Below are positions 8,877 to 18,354 of a stretch of DNA of 43,229 nt, in pieces. The translations under genes and the position numbers were made by a program. Source of the stretch: JAAYAY01 sp964429355 (lineage in GTDB: Bacteria > Planctomycetota > Planctomycetia > Pirellulales > Thermoguttaceae); contig CAYSCH010000028.1 in NCBI GenBank assembly GCA_964429355.1, forward strand, positions 1 to 43,229, written 5' to 3'. The notes beneath the pieces were generated by a model that made no database searches, was not told where the DNA came from, and saw only the letters and a list, made by a program, of their open reading frames with translations. Within the stretch, counting starts at the first letter, position 1. Every line of letters starts with the position of its first letter.

Positions 8877-9341
8877 TCAGCGGTCGTCTTTGGCCTGCTC
8901 TTCCGCCAGGGGCCGCGAAGAAGAGGCAGCCTTGTGGTCTGAGAGGCGATCGATCATTGCATTGAAATCATCGGCCAGTTCATGCCAGAAGTCGCCTTTC
9001 CGAAAATGGACCGGGCTGAACTCCTCGCCGGCGGCGATCTTTCGGATCGCCTGGTGGAGGCGATAAATGGGACCAACGAATCGATTGCTGAACTTGATCG
9101 TTTCCCAGATAAAGATTGGCAACACGGCCGCCAGGAACACAAACACGGGGACCATCTGCGTCCAACTGTCGGCCAGAACCTTCGGAAAGGGTTTGGTGAA
9201 GCCCGCCACAGTGATCATGTGCCACATGGGAACAGAAAAAAGAACCATCATGAAGTACAGCAGCCAATGGGAGGCCAGGCCAAGTACCAGGTGGCCTTGA
9301 ACCTTGCGGTCGATGAACTTCTTGCTTCGACGGTTTCGCAT
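8877..9341 (-). CDS. Two-TM HAMP-domain membrane protein
   Basis: The protein has 154 residues. Two hydrophobic segments (about 16-40 and 63-85, the second MVPVFVFLAAVLPIFIW) are followed by a HAMP-like linker, FVGPIYRLHQAIRKIAAGE to HELADDFNAMIDRL, with the usual P and E positions. There is no kinase, cyclase or methyl-accepting domain after the HAMP, and the C-terminus is a short charged tail. Such free-standing HAMP proteins are found in planctomycetes with unknown role. A GGGGAGAAGC ribosome-binding site precedes the start. Confidence 0.8.
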   Translation of the reverse strand: MRNRRSKKFIDRKVQGHLVLGLASHWLLYFMMVLFSVPMWHMITVAGFTKPFPKVLADSWTQMVPVFVFLAAVLPIFIWETIKFSNRFVGPIYRLHQAIRKIAAGEEFSPVHFRKGDFWHELADDFNAMIDRLSDHKAASSSRPLAEEQAKDDR

Positions 9342-9751
9342 GCTTCTCCCCGGTATTCAATAAGAGACGGTCCCATAACCAGGGCGTTTTCCACGGGCAT
9401 CGATATCCACGGCCGGTGATTCTGCTTTCGGCCCACAAGTCGTTCGATCTGGGCCGCGGAGCCGGTTCACCAAGCCGGTCGATTGCCACAAGGCGTGTTT
9501 CTGCCCGATCCACGGATTTTCTACGCAAATGTAGGTTCTTCGGGACGGCGGAGAGGGAAAACGACCGCCCATGACGGTCCGAAATTGCCCGTCGTCACGG
9601 TTGTATCGCGCCAAGTGTGGATCGGGCTGGTCGCAATCGCTAGAATAGGCACTTGCAGGTCCCTGTGCGTCGCACGGGACGTTGTGCTTTGTGTTGCCGT
9701 TGGCTGTGAAGTTCCCGTTCCACAAGGTCTCACCACCGTCGAGAGAACACC
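9342..9751. other. Divergent intergenic region, no gene seen
   Basis: It lies between the HAMP gene (minus) and the sialate O-acetylesterase gene (plus). Open frames show no protein-like pattern. It presumably holds both promoters; no clear elements were identified. Confidence 0.5.
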
Positions 9752-11935
9752 ATGAAGCTGCGAAAACTGTCCCCTGTGTTGTTGATCTGTCTGGCCGCGT
9801 TTTGTACGGCCGTCCCAAGCCGGGCGGATGTGCGTCTGCCCCACATCTTCGGAGACCACATGGTCCTCCAGCGGGAGCAGCCGATTCCCGTTTGGGGTTG
9901 GGCTGAGGCGGGTGAAAAGGTCTCCGTGCGTCTGGGCAGTGGCGATGCCGCCTCCGCCGTGACTGGCAGCGATGGCCGTTGGATCGTCAAGCTCCCGGCC
10001 CAGCAGGCAGGCGGCCCGCTGGAACTCAGCGTCACCGCCAAGAACTCGATCACGCTGACCGACGTGCTCATTGGCGAGGTTTGGCTCTGCTCCGGCCAAT
10101 CGAATATGGAAATGACGGTTGCCAGCAGCAACGACTTCGAAAACGAGCAAAAGGCTGCCAACTATCCGGGCATTCGCCAGATCGCGATCCCCAAAGTGCC
10201 CAGCGGTTTTCCCCAGGACGACGTCCAGGCCAGTTGGACCGTCTGCTCACCGGAAACCGTGGGTGGCTACACGGCAGCGGGCTATTTCTTTGGCCGCATG
10301 CTCCACAAGGAGTTGGACGTTCCGGTCGGACTGGTAAACTCGTCGTGGGGCGGCACGCGAATCGAGCCCTGGACACCCCCTTGCGGATTTGCCGGAAAAC
10401 AGGAACTCGCCGACATCGTCTCGCTGGTGGAACTGACCAATCCCGCCAACGGGGCCTACCAGGCCAGGCTCGCCGCCTATCTCGACGGACTCGACGCCTG
10501 GATGAAAACGGCCCGGACGGCACTCACGGAAGCAAAGCCCCTCGAGCCATCTCCAACCTACCCTGCCGAGATCCAGCCGCTCACGAGTCCTGGGTCTCCC
10601 ACCACCCTCTATAACGGCATGATCCATCCCCTCGTGCCCTTTGGAATCCGCGGGGCGATCTGGTACCAGGGTGAATCGAACCATACGGAGGGGATGCTCT
10701 ACTACCACAAGATGCGGGCCCTGGTGGACGGTTGGCGGGAGGTCTGGAAGCAAGGCGAGTTTCCCTTCCTCTACGTGCAGATTGCGCCCTACCAATACGG
10801 GGACGAATCTCCCGTCATCCTGCCGATCTGCTGGGAAGCCCAGAACAAATCCCTCGAAATCCCGAACACGGGCCAGATCGTGATCCACGATATTGGCGAC
10901 CTCCAGGATATCCATCCCAAGAACAAGCAGGATGTGGGAAAGCGTCTCGCCCTGATTGCCCTGGCCAAGACTTACGGGCGGACGGACATCGTCTACTCGG
11001 GCCCAATGTTCAAGTCGCTCGCGATCGAAGGCGACAGGCTCCGCGTGACCTTTGACCACGTCGGCAGCGGACTGGTCTCACGCGACGGCAAGCCGCTTAC
11101 TTGGTTTGAGATCATCGGCAAGGGAACCGATTTCGTCCCGGCCACCGCCGAGATCGACGGCGATTCGGTGATCCTCTCCTCACCCAAGGTCAGGGAACCG
11201 GCTGCCATGCGTTTTGCCTGGCACAAGCTGGCCGAGCCTAATCTGTCGAACAAGGAAGGCCTGCCCGCCGCCCCCTTCCGCGCCGGCGAGGTACCCGAGC
11301 GGGACTGGCTGACACTTAAGGTTGAGGAAGCCAAACAGTACAAGCTGGTCTACGACCTCGATCTGGCCAATCTTGGCCCGGAGGTCAAGTACACGGTCGA
11401 CGACTCCAAGAGTCTCTCGGGCAGATTCGACCGTGTAGCCTACTTCCTGGAGCTCCAGAAATTCGGCGAGGAGACCCGGTATCTCTACTGTTCGATGGAT
11501 GCATTCACCGACGACGCGACGAAGCTCGGCATCCCCACCGCCGCCAGCCAGGCCAGCTTCCAGATGAAAGTGGCCAACCTGAACGTTGTCTCCAATGTGG
11601 ACGGCATCGTCACGGGCGAGGGCCTTGCCGGGGGGAATATCGAATTCTGGCCAAGCAACTATGGCCCCATCAACGCAATGAACGTTCCCAACGCCAGCGC
11701 ATCCCTCTGGGATTTTGGCGACGAAATGAGCGGCCCCGCCGACGGCTACGGCTGCATGCAAGTCCACAATTACGAGGCGAAGCAGACGCTGTTTGCGATC
11801 AACCAGTGGAAAGGCGGCGCCGGAGCCGACCTCGGTATCGGCAACAGCAGCGGCGAGACTCGCGACTGGACGTTCAGCAAAAACGCCTCTCAGTACGAAA
11901 CCAAGCGTCTGCGGGTTCTTGTGCGGGCGAAGTAA
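9752..11935 (+). CDS. Sialate O-acetylesterase-family (SASA) esterase, exported
   Basis: The protein has 727 residues with a signal peptide (LSPVLLICLAAFCTAVPSRA). The opening IFGDHMVLQREQPIPVWGWA is the standard N-terminus of the family. The catalytic serine block GEVWLCSGQSNMEM lies near residue 115, GAIWYQGESN near 300, and the Asp-x-x-His element (DIGDLQDIHP) near 380-388. SASA enzymes remove O-acetyl groups from sialic acid, but planctomycete members more often act on acetylated plant polysaccharides, so the substrate is open. After about residue 520 a C-terminal region of about 200 residues (WDFGDEMSGPADGYGCMQVH) has the look of a beta-sandwich and makes the protein longer than the usual 500-650 residues. 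Confidence 0.87.
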   Translation: MKLRKLSPVLLICLAAFCTAVPSRADVRLPHIFGDHMVLQREQPIPVWGWAEAGEKVSVRLGSGDAASAVTGSDGRWIVKLPAQQAGGPLELSVTAKNSITLTDVLIGEVWLCSGQSNMEMTVASSNDFENEQKAANYPGIRQIAIPKVPSGFPQDDVQASWTVCSPETVGGYTAAGYFFGRMLHKELDVPVGLVNSSWGGTRIEPWTPPCGFAGKQELADIVSLVELTNPANGAYQARLAAYLDGLDAWMKTARTALTEAKPLEPSPTYPAEIQPLTSPGSPTTLYNGMIHPLVPFGIRGAIWYQGESNHTEGMLYYHKMRALVDGWREVWKQGEFPFLYVQIAPYQYGDESPVILPICWEAQNKSLEIPNTGQIVIHDIGDLQDIHPKNKQDVGKRLALIALAKTYGRTDIVYSGPMFKSLAIEGDRLRVTFDHVGSGLVSRDGKPLTWFEIIGKGTDFVPATAEIDGDSVILSSPKVREPAAMRFAWHKLAEPNLSNKEGLPAAPFRAGEVPERDWLTLKVEEAKQYKLVYDLDLANLGPEVKYTVDDSKSLSGRFDRVAYFLELQKFGEETRYLYCSMDAFTDDATKLGIPTAASQASFQMKVANLNVVSNVDGIVTGEGLAGGNIEFWPSNYGPINAMNVPNASASLWDFGDEMSGPADGYGCMQVHNYEAKQTLFAINQWKGGAGADLGIGNSSGETRDWTFSKNASQYETKRLRVLVRAK

Positions 11936-11942
11936 AATCCTC

Positions 11943-11975
11943 GCTCCTCCCCCCGTGCCACGCGGGGGGAGGAGC
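11943..11975. terminator. Perfect 13-bp GC hairpin after the esterase gene
   Basis: GCTCCTCCCCCCG pairs with CGGGGGGAGGAGC around a 7-base loop, starting 8 bases after the stop. No T run follows, so it may be a REP-like element or a processing/termination hairpin and not a classical intrinsic terminator. Confidence 0.6.
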
Positions 11976-11997
11976 ATGGAGGGTGAAGACCCTCCAT
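11976..11997. repeat. Second perfect hairpin abutting the first
   Basis: ATGGAGGG-TGAAGA-CCCTCCAT is an 8-bp perfect stem with a 6-base loop and begins at the very next base after the preceding hairpin. Tandem adjacent palindromes are the arrangement of REP doublets. Confidence 0.6.
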
Positions 11998-12112
11998 TCG
12001 ACGTAGTGCCTTCCTCGCACCCGAACGACAACTTGGACGCTGGTTGCACTGCGACCGTGCTTCCTGTCCGCCTGAACCGACTGAAGAACTGAGCCGCGAA
12101 AAAGGGGAAGCT

Positions 12113-14167
12113 ATGGACCATCGGCCGATTTGGATTCCAAGACCGTTGCTTTGCCTCAGTTCCACCATCGTTTTCTTCCTCGCCGCCCTTTTCTCGCCAC
12201 AACCGGCCAGAGCCTCCGAACCTGTGGCGGATACGCTCGAGCTCTCCGAGAGCCTTCATGTGTATCAGGGGCCGATCAATGTCGGCATCCTCCGCTCGGG
12301 CAACTCCGCCTTGCTCTTCGATTGCGGAGATGGCGGCGTGGCAGACGCTCTGCCGCAACTAGGCATCACGAAGGTCGAGCGAATCCTGTTTACTCACCAC
12401 CACCGCGACCAGGCCTGCGGTGCACCGCGGTTGGTGGCTGAAGGCGCCCAACTGGTCGTGCCGGATGGCGAGCGAGCGTGGTTCGAGAGCGTCGAAAGCT
12501 ACTGGAACGATCCCCAACGCCGCTGGCACATCTACGACTTCCATCCGCACCGGCTCATGCTTGCCGAATCGGTGCCCGTGACTGCGACGGTCAAACCGGG
12601 CGACCAGATCGACTGGCACGGGGCCAAAATCAGCGTGCTTGACACGGCCGGCCACACCGACGGATCGGTGAGCTACCTGGTAGACGTCGACGGGCGCAAG
12701 ACGGTCTTCTGCGGCGACACAATATACGATACCGGCCAGATCTGGGAGCTTTACAGCCTCCAGAAGGGCTTTGGCCGGGGCACCCATCGGATCGGCGACT
12801 ACCACGGCTTTCTCGGGGCCCAGGATCCGCTCATCGCAGGTCTTGGCCGGATCAAGGCTGCCGGTGCCGATGTGCTCGTTCCCTCCCACGGCAACGTGAT
12901 GCACGAACCCGACGCGGCAGTCGACAGACTCCTCGTACGACTCGAGAACTGCTATGACCGATACGTGGCGATCTCCGCGCTGCGGTACTACTTCCCGGAA
13001 CTATTCAAGAGTTTCGCGGGCCGCGAGGGACACATGCCAATCGGCCCGGGGATCGAGGTGCCGGGTTTCCTGCGGCACTTCGGCACAAGCTGGGTGATCG
13101 TTTCGCAGGACAAGGCCGCCTTCGTGCTGGATGCAGGCCACGACCAGCGCATTGTCGATCTCAAAGGGCTTATCGAGGCGGAACAGCTCACCGGCGTCGA
13201 GGGACTCTGGATCACGCACTACCACGACGACCATACCGACGCGATCCCGCAGTTCCTCGAAGCGTTCAAGTGCCCCTGTTATGCCGACGAGCATGTGGCC
13301 GAGGTCATCGCCGACCCGACCGCTTGGCGGATTCCCTGCATCTCGCCGAGCGTGGCCAAGATGGAGAAAGCGCTGAAGGACGGCGAGTCCTGGAAGTGGC
13401 ACGAGTTCACCATGACGTCGTATTTTCTTCCCGGCCAGACGCTTTACCACGGCGGCCTGCTGGTGGAAGGAATGGGTGTTCGCCTGTTTTTTGCCGGCGA
13501 CTCCTTCACCCCTGCCGGCATCGATGACTACTGTGCAATGAACCGCAACTGGCTCGGTTCCGGCGTCGGCTTCAACGCCTGCCTTGACCTCGTGGAGCGG
13601 CTCCAGCCCACGCACATCTTCAACTGCCACGTCAACGAGGCTTTCAACTTCACGACCGAGCAGTATCGGGCGATGCGCGAGAACCTGGCCGAGCGGGAAA
13701 GGCTTTTCGGCGAGCTTTTCCCCTGGGATCACGCCAATTACGGCATGGACGAATCCTGGATCCGTACCTTCCCTTACGAACTGCAGGTCCCAGCGGGTGG
13801 CCAAGTCAAGCTCGACGTCGTGGTCACCAACCATTCGCCGAAACCTTGCCCTGCGCGAGTATGATGTGAAGACCCTGCCCTCGGGAAGGCAGGTGGTGTT
13901 TTCCCTCAAGTTCGTCAAGAAGAACGGGGAACTCTCTTTTGTTCCCCGGGGGGTGGCCTCGGGACTCCCTNNNNNNNNNNGTGGTCCGAGCCGTCGCCCG
14001 GCTGGCAAATTCTCTCTGCCCCGGCGAAGCAGGAGACTCCGGTACCCCTCCAACTGAAAATCCCTGCGACCGCTACCCCCGGTCGCTACGCAATCCCGAT
14101 CGACATCCGCTACGGACAGCGACTCCTACCGCAATTCGGCGAGGCGATCGTGGTCGTAACGCCGTAG
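12113..14167 (+). CDS. Tandem metallo-beta-lactamase-fold hydrolase with C-terminal beta domain (frameshift and gap)
   Basis: The start at 12113 (MDHRPIWIPR) is chosen because GGGGAAG precedes it and a signal peptide follows (CLSSTIVFFLAALFSPQPARA). Two MBL-fold domains are visible. The first has THHHRDQACG near residue 97 and DTAGHTDGSVSYL and FCGDTIYD later. The second has the canonical THYHDDHTD near residue 370, then FFAGDSF and FNCHVNEAF. The frame breaks at about 13840-13846, where NHSPKP should continue in the next frame as LALREYDVKTLPSG; read as it stands it stops at 13864. A gap of 10 N follows at 13971-13980. Beyond it a third frame gives WSEPSPGWQILSAPAKQE and ends QFGEAIVVVTP at TAG 14165-14167, an Ig-like tail. 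The break may be an assembly error next to the gap, or a real mutation. The hydrolysed substrate is unknown. Confidence 0.75.
13971..13980. other. Assembly gap (10 N) inside the MBL-fold gene
   Basis: The coding frame on the left is that of the post-frameshift segment, and the one on the right implies a true length of 3n+2 bases. Confidence 0.95.
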
Positions 14168-14671
14168 CGGCAAGAAGTTGGACGCACCCATCGGGACCGG
14201 CGTGGGTTCACCGTCAGCAGGCAACGGAGGTGGCTCCACTCCACTCCATGTCCCCCCGTACGAGGGTCAATGCAGGGAGAAGAGTACGCATGGAGAGTGG
14301 GCTGCGTAAGTGTCTGCATGAAAATTGGCGAAGGAATACGTTCTTCGTGGCCGTGACATCACGCGGCGGCAGTTCTCAGTTGTGATAACCGATTGTTGGA
14401 GAAATCAAACAAACCGCCATTTTTCCCGTCCATGGGGTCGTCCAATGGCAGCCTCCGCGGACGAGCTTCAGCCGGGGGGGGCTGAGGGCACCTTCTTTCC
14501 GACCGTGCCTTCGCCTGTAGAATTGCGTGCATTCCGGCGAGGGGTTCAACCCGAGTCGTTTCACGGCTCAAAGCAGATGAACCGGCGCGAGTCTGTGATG
14601 ACCTGCTTGACAATGTCGCGACCGGGATGGGTTTCGCTCGACAACAGTTCAAGGTGTGCCCGGACGATACT
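14168..14671. other. Long leader upstream of the respiratory operon
   Basis: About 500 bases without a convincing gene. Several small GC hairpins exist (for example AGCC-GGGGGG-GGCT near 14470). It should contain the operon promoter. A TTGACA hexamer at about 14609 has no good -10 partner, so I do not call it. Confidence 0.5.
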
Positions 14672-15331
14672 ATGCGTGGTTCTCTTCTCCCGCGATGGGT
14701 CGATCGGATTCGTCCCCTAATGGCGGTTGCATTGGCTCTCGGGCCCCTCTACGTGCTTGGGTTGGCCTACTTCACCGGCTCACCCGAGACGACAGACGTG
14801 GGCTACACGCCCAAACAGCCTGTGCCGTTCAGCCATGCCCTTCATGCAGGAGAAATGGGGCTCGATTGCCGCTATTGCCACACAACCGTGGAATCGGCGG
14901 CTCGGGCGGCAATTCCATCGACCGATATTTGCATGAACTGCCACACCCAGGTGGCCACGGGCAGCGAGAAGACACAACTCATTCGTGAAAGCGCGGAAAC
15001 GGGCGACCCAATTCTGTGGGTTCGAGTGCACGACCTGCCCGACTTTGCCTACTTTGACCACAGCGCCCACGTGACACGCGGAGTGGGATGCGTCTCCTGC
15101 CATGGTCGTGTGGATAGCATGGAAGAGGTTGGTCAGGTCGAGACCCTAAGCATGGGTTGGTGCCTGGAATGCCACCGAAACCCGGAGCCCCATCTGGTAC
15201 CCCCCGACAGGATCACTGACCTCGATTGGGCTCAGCAGGTGGATCCGAAAACCCGCCTGGAACTCGCGGCGAAGTTGAAGAGAGTCAACAAGATCAATCC
15301 GTCGACCGACTGCTCGACATGCCATCGATGA
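14672..15331 (+). CDS. actA: ActA, pentahaem cytochrome c of alternative complex III
   Basis: The protein has 219 residues from ATG 14672. A GTG or ATG further up would only add an unlikely leader. One membrane anchor (MAVALALGPLYVLGLAYF) precedes five CxxCH haem sites at 66-70, 87-91, 140-144, 164-168 and 214-218. Placed first and followed by ActB, ActC, ActD and the rest, it is the periplasmic multihaem subunit that passes electrons from the quinol site towards the monohaem cytochrome. Its TGA overlaps the ActB start (ATGA), so translation is coupled. Known ActA proteins carry five haems, as here. Confidence 0.93.
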   Translation: MRGSLLPRWVDRIRPLMAVALALGPLYVLGLAYFTGSPETTDVGYTPKQPVPFSHALHAGEMGLDCRYCHTTVESAARAAIPSTDICMNCHTQVATGSEKTQLIRESAETGDPILWVRVHDLPDFAYFDHSAHVTRGVGCVSCHGRVDSMEEVGQVETLSMGWCLECHRNPEPHLVPPDRITDLDWAQQVDPKTRLELAAKLKRVNKINPSTDCSTCHR

Positions 15332-18300
15332 CGAACAACCAGCGAACCCGTCAGCACTGGCGGAGCCTGGCCGAGTTGGCCGACGCTCCGGAATTTCGCG
15401 CGTTTCTCGAAGCCGAGTTCCCCAAGAAGGCCGATCCCGAGGGAATGAGTCGGCGTCGTTGGCTGCAGTTGATGGGGGCCTCGCTGGCACTGGCCGGAAC
15501 AGTGGGCTGCCGCTGGGAAAAAGAAGCGATCCTGCCGTTTGCCGAACGGCCCGAGGGGCGAATTCCCGGCGTGGCGGAACGCTATGCCACGGCCATGGAT
15601 CTCTCGGCAAACGCCGTGGGGCTGCTTGTGACCGTCTATGATGGCCGACCCATCAAGATCGAGGGAAATCCCAACCACCCGCAGAGCCTGGGGGCTACCG
15701 ACGCTTTTTCCCAGGCCGCGATTCTGAACCTCTACGATCCGGACCGGAGTCGCCACGTGTTGCGACGCGATCTGGAAGACCGCGGCCTGATCGCCCAGTG
15801 GGCTGAGTTCGACGCCTTCGCAAGCGACCATTTTGGCCAACTTCGCCAGAAGAAAGGCAAGGGGCTCGCCTTCTTGGCCGAGGCCGACAGCTCACCCACC
15901 GTCTCCCGCCTCCAATCGCAACTCCTTGAGGCATTCCCCGAGGCAACCTGGTACCAGTACGAAGCCCTGTCCCGCGATAACGAGCGAGCCGGGGCTGCCA
16001 TGGCCTTCGGACAGCCCTATCGGATGCAACTTCACCTCGACAAGGCTGAAGTCATCGTCAGCCTGGAGTCGGATCTCTTCGGCGATCATCCGACCGCGTT
16101 GCAGAACATCCGCCAGTACGCAGGCGGTCGTGAGCCGGATGCCAAGATGAACCGCCTCTACGTGGCGGAGAGCTGCTACACGATCACGGGAGCGGCGGCC
16201 GACCACCGGGTTCCCGTTCGATCCAGCCAGATCGGCCGTTTTCTTGTGGCGATCGAATCAGCCTTGGCGGGAGATTCGGACCTCGCCGAGCCCGCCTGGC
16301 AGAAATACATCGATGCCATCGTCGACGACCTCCAGCATCACTCGGGAAAGTCTCTCCTGGTGGCCGGGGCGGGACAACCCGCGGAGGTTCATGCAGCGAT
16401 CCATCGCCTGAACGCGAGCCTGGGAAATATCGGCCAGACAATCACCTACACGGAGGAAGTCGAGCCGGAGCGGCCGGGACACATCGAGGCGATTGGCCAG
16501 CTTGTCCAGCAGATCGGCTCAGGCGACGTGGAGACGCTGGTCGTGCTCGGGGGCAATCCGGTCTACGATGCACCCGCTGACGTCGGCTTCGCCGCTGCTT
16601 TTTCGAACGTCAAGACGCGGATTCACCTGAGCCTCGACGACAACGAGACTTCACGGGCGGCAACATGGCATCTGCCTCGTACCCATTTTCTCGAGGCTTG
16701 GGGCGACGCTCGAAGCTATGACGGCACCTATAGCATCGTCCAGCCGCTGATTGAGCCGCTCTGGGACGGACGTTCCAAAATCGAGGTGCTCGCCGGGCTG
16801 ATCGATTCGTCGCTGGGCGGTTATGAGCTCGTGCGAGAGACTGCCCGGGGGCTTGCCGGTGACGACGATTTCGAGACTCGCTGGCAGCTTGCCCTTCACG
16901 ACGGGATCCTCAAAGACAGCCAGTGGCCGGGTGTCGTACCCAAGGTTGCGGACGCTGTGGAGGCCCAGAAGCAGGAACTCCGTGTAACTTCTGGGGAATG
17001 TGAAGTCATCTTTCACCGCGATGCATCTGTCTACGACGGTCGTTTTTCTAACAGCGGGTGGCTCCAGGAATTGCCCGATCCGATGTCGCGATTGACCTGG
17101 GACAATGCAGCCCTGATCGCCCCCGCCATGGCTGAGCGACTGGGCATCGCCAGCGATCAAATCGTTCGGGTCGCGATTGCCGGAAAGTCGATCGAGATTC
17201 CGGTCTTCGTCATGCCCGGTCAGGCCGATGGTACCGTCGGGATTGCTCTTGGCTACGGGCGGACGGCCGCAGGGCATGTCGGCGGCAGCGACGCGGACCA
17301 GGTGCCGCCGGTTGGTGCTAATGCCTATGCGATTCGCCGGTCGAATGCGCCCTATTGTGAACCGGCCGCCACCGTGGAAGTGACGGAGAAAAAGGCACGG
17401 CTGGCCACGACCCAGGATCATCACGCGATCGACATGATCGCGCTCCAGGGTATCGCGGAGAGGCTCGGCCAGCTCGTTCGCGAGACGACGCAGTCCGAGC
17501 TGCACGAACATCCGGAGGTGATCGCCCACGCCCTGCACCTGCCGGGCGGCGTGGATGAGGAGGAACTGAAGTCCCTCTGGGATGAACATGACTATGACGG
17601 CCGCCGCTGGGGTATGTCGATCGACATGAACAAGTGCATCGGCTGCAATGCCTGCGTGGTTGCCTGCCAGGCCGAAAACAACATTCCGGTCGTGGGCAAG
17701 CAGCGAGTGCTGGAGGGGCGGGAGATGCACTGGCTGCGGATCGATCGTTACTTCCGCGGCGACATGGACAATCCGGCCGTGAGCCATCAGCCCGTAGGGT
17801 GCCAGCAATGTGAGAACGCTCCTTGCGAACAGGTCTGTCCCGTGGCAGCAACTGTTCACAGCAAGGAAGGTTTGAACGACATGGTCTACAACCGATGCAT
17901 CGGCACCCGGTATTGCGCGAATAACTGTCCCTACAAGGTCCGCCGGTTCAACTACTTCTACTACCACTTCGATCTTGACAGGCCCGGTGGAGAAGTGGCC
18001 AGGATGGCCTTGAATCCCGAGGTAACAGTGCGATCGCGAGGTGTGATGGAAAAGTGCACTTACTGCGTGCAGCGGATCCAGACGGCAAAGATTGCAGCGA
18101 AAAACGAAAGCCGTGGAATTCGCGACGGCGAGATCCGCTCCGCATGCCAGCAGGCCTGCCCGGCTCAAGCGATCGAGTTTGGAGATCTGAGCGATAAGCA
18201 CAGCAAGGTGGCCGCCGCGCACGAGTCGAATCGGGCTTACGGCATGCTCGCCGAATTGAACACGAAACCCCGTACCAGGTATCTGGCACGGGTCCGCAAT

Positions 18301-18354
18301 CCCCACCCGAGTTTGGACGATCAGCATGATGAGCAGCGGAGCCATCACGGCTAA
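15328..18354 (+). CDS. actB: ActB, molybdopterin-oxidoreductase-like and 4Fe-4S subunit of alternative complex III
   Basis: The protein has 1008 residues. The start at 15328 overlaps the ActA stop; an in-frame ATG at 15319 is possible. A twin-arginine signal ending in a lipobox-like cysteine (SRRRWLQLMGASLALAGTVGC, Cys61 by my count) precedes a molybdopterin-type domain (about 70-740). In this family the domain binds no Mo cofactor. From about residue 763 an Fe-S domain begins: CIGCNACVVACQ, CQQCENAPCEQVCP, RCIGTRYCANNCPYK, KCTYCVQRI and ACQQACP, enough for three or four clusters. Fusion of the B1 and B2 halves is usual for ActB. It sits outside the membrane on ActC and relays electrons. The ActC start lies within its last 29 bases. 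Confidence 0.93.
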   Translation: MTNNQRTRQHWRSLAELADAPEFRAFLEAEFPKKADPEGMSRRRWLQLMGASLALAGTVGCRWEKEAILPFAERPEGRIPGVAERYATAMDLSANAVGLLVTVYDGRPIKIEGNPNHPQSLGATDAFSQAAILNLYDPDRSRHVLRRDLEDRGLIAQWAEFDAFASDHFGQLRQKKGKGLAFLAEADSSPTVSRLQSQLLEAFPEATWYQYEALSRDNERAGAAMAFGQPYRMQLHLDKAEVIVSLESDLFGDHPTALQNIRQYAGGREPDAKMNRLYVAESCYTITGAAADHRVPVRSSQIGRFLVAIESALAGDSDLAEPAWQKYIDAIVDDLQHHSGKSLLVAGAGQPAEVHAAIHRLNASLGNIGQTITYTEEVEPERPGHIEAIGQLVQQIGSGDVETLVVLGGNPVYDAPADVGFAAAFSNVKTRIHLSLDDNETSRAATWHLPRTHFLEAWGDARSYDGTYSIVQPLIEPLWDGRSKIEVLAGLIDSSLGGYELVRETARGLAGDDDFETRWQLALHDGILKDSQWPGVVPKVADAVEAQKQELRVTSGECEVIFHRDASVYDGRFSNSGWLQELPDPMSRLTWDNAALIAPAMAERLGIASDQIVRVAIAGKSIEIPVFVMPGQADGTVGIALGYGRTAAGHVGGSDADQVPPVGANAYAIRRSNAPYCEPAATVEVTEKKARLATTQDHHAIDMIALQGIAERLGQLVRETTQSELHEHPEVIAHALHLPGGVDEEELKSLWDEHDYDGRRWGMSIDMNKCIGCNACVVACQAENNIPVVGKQRVLEGREMHWLRIDRYFRGDMDNPAVSHQPVGCQQCENAPCEQVCPVAATVHSKEGLNDMVYNRCIGTRYCANNCPYKVRRFNYFYYHFDLDRPGGEVARMALNPEVTVRSRGVMEKCTYCVQRIQTAKIAAKNESRGIRDGEIRSACQQACPAQAIEFGDLSDKHSKVAAAHESNRAYGMLAELNTKPRTRYLARVRNPHPSLDDQHDEQRSHHG

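Noticed and set aside
14609..14640. TTGACA as -35 of the respiratory operon
   Set aside because: No acceptable -10 at 16-18 bases and no independent support.
14325..14720. Open frame in the leader before actA
   Set aside because: No protein-like pattern and it overlaps the true actA start in another frame.
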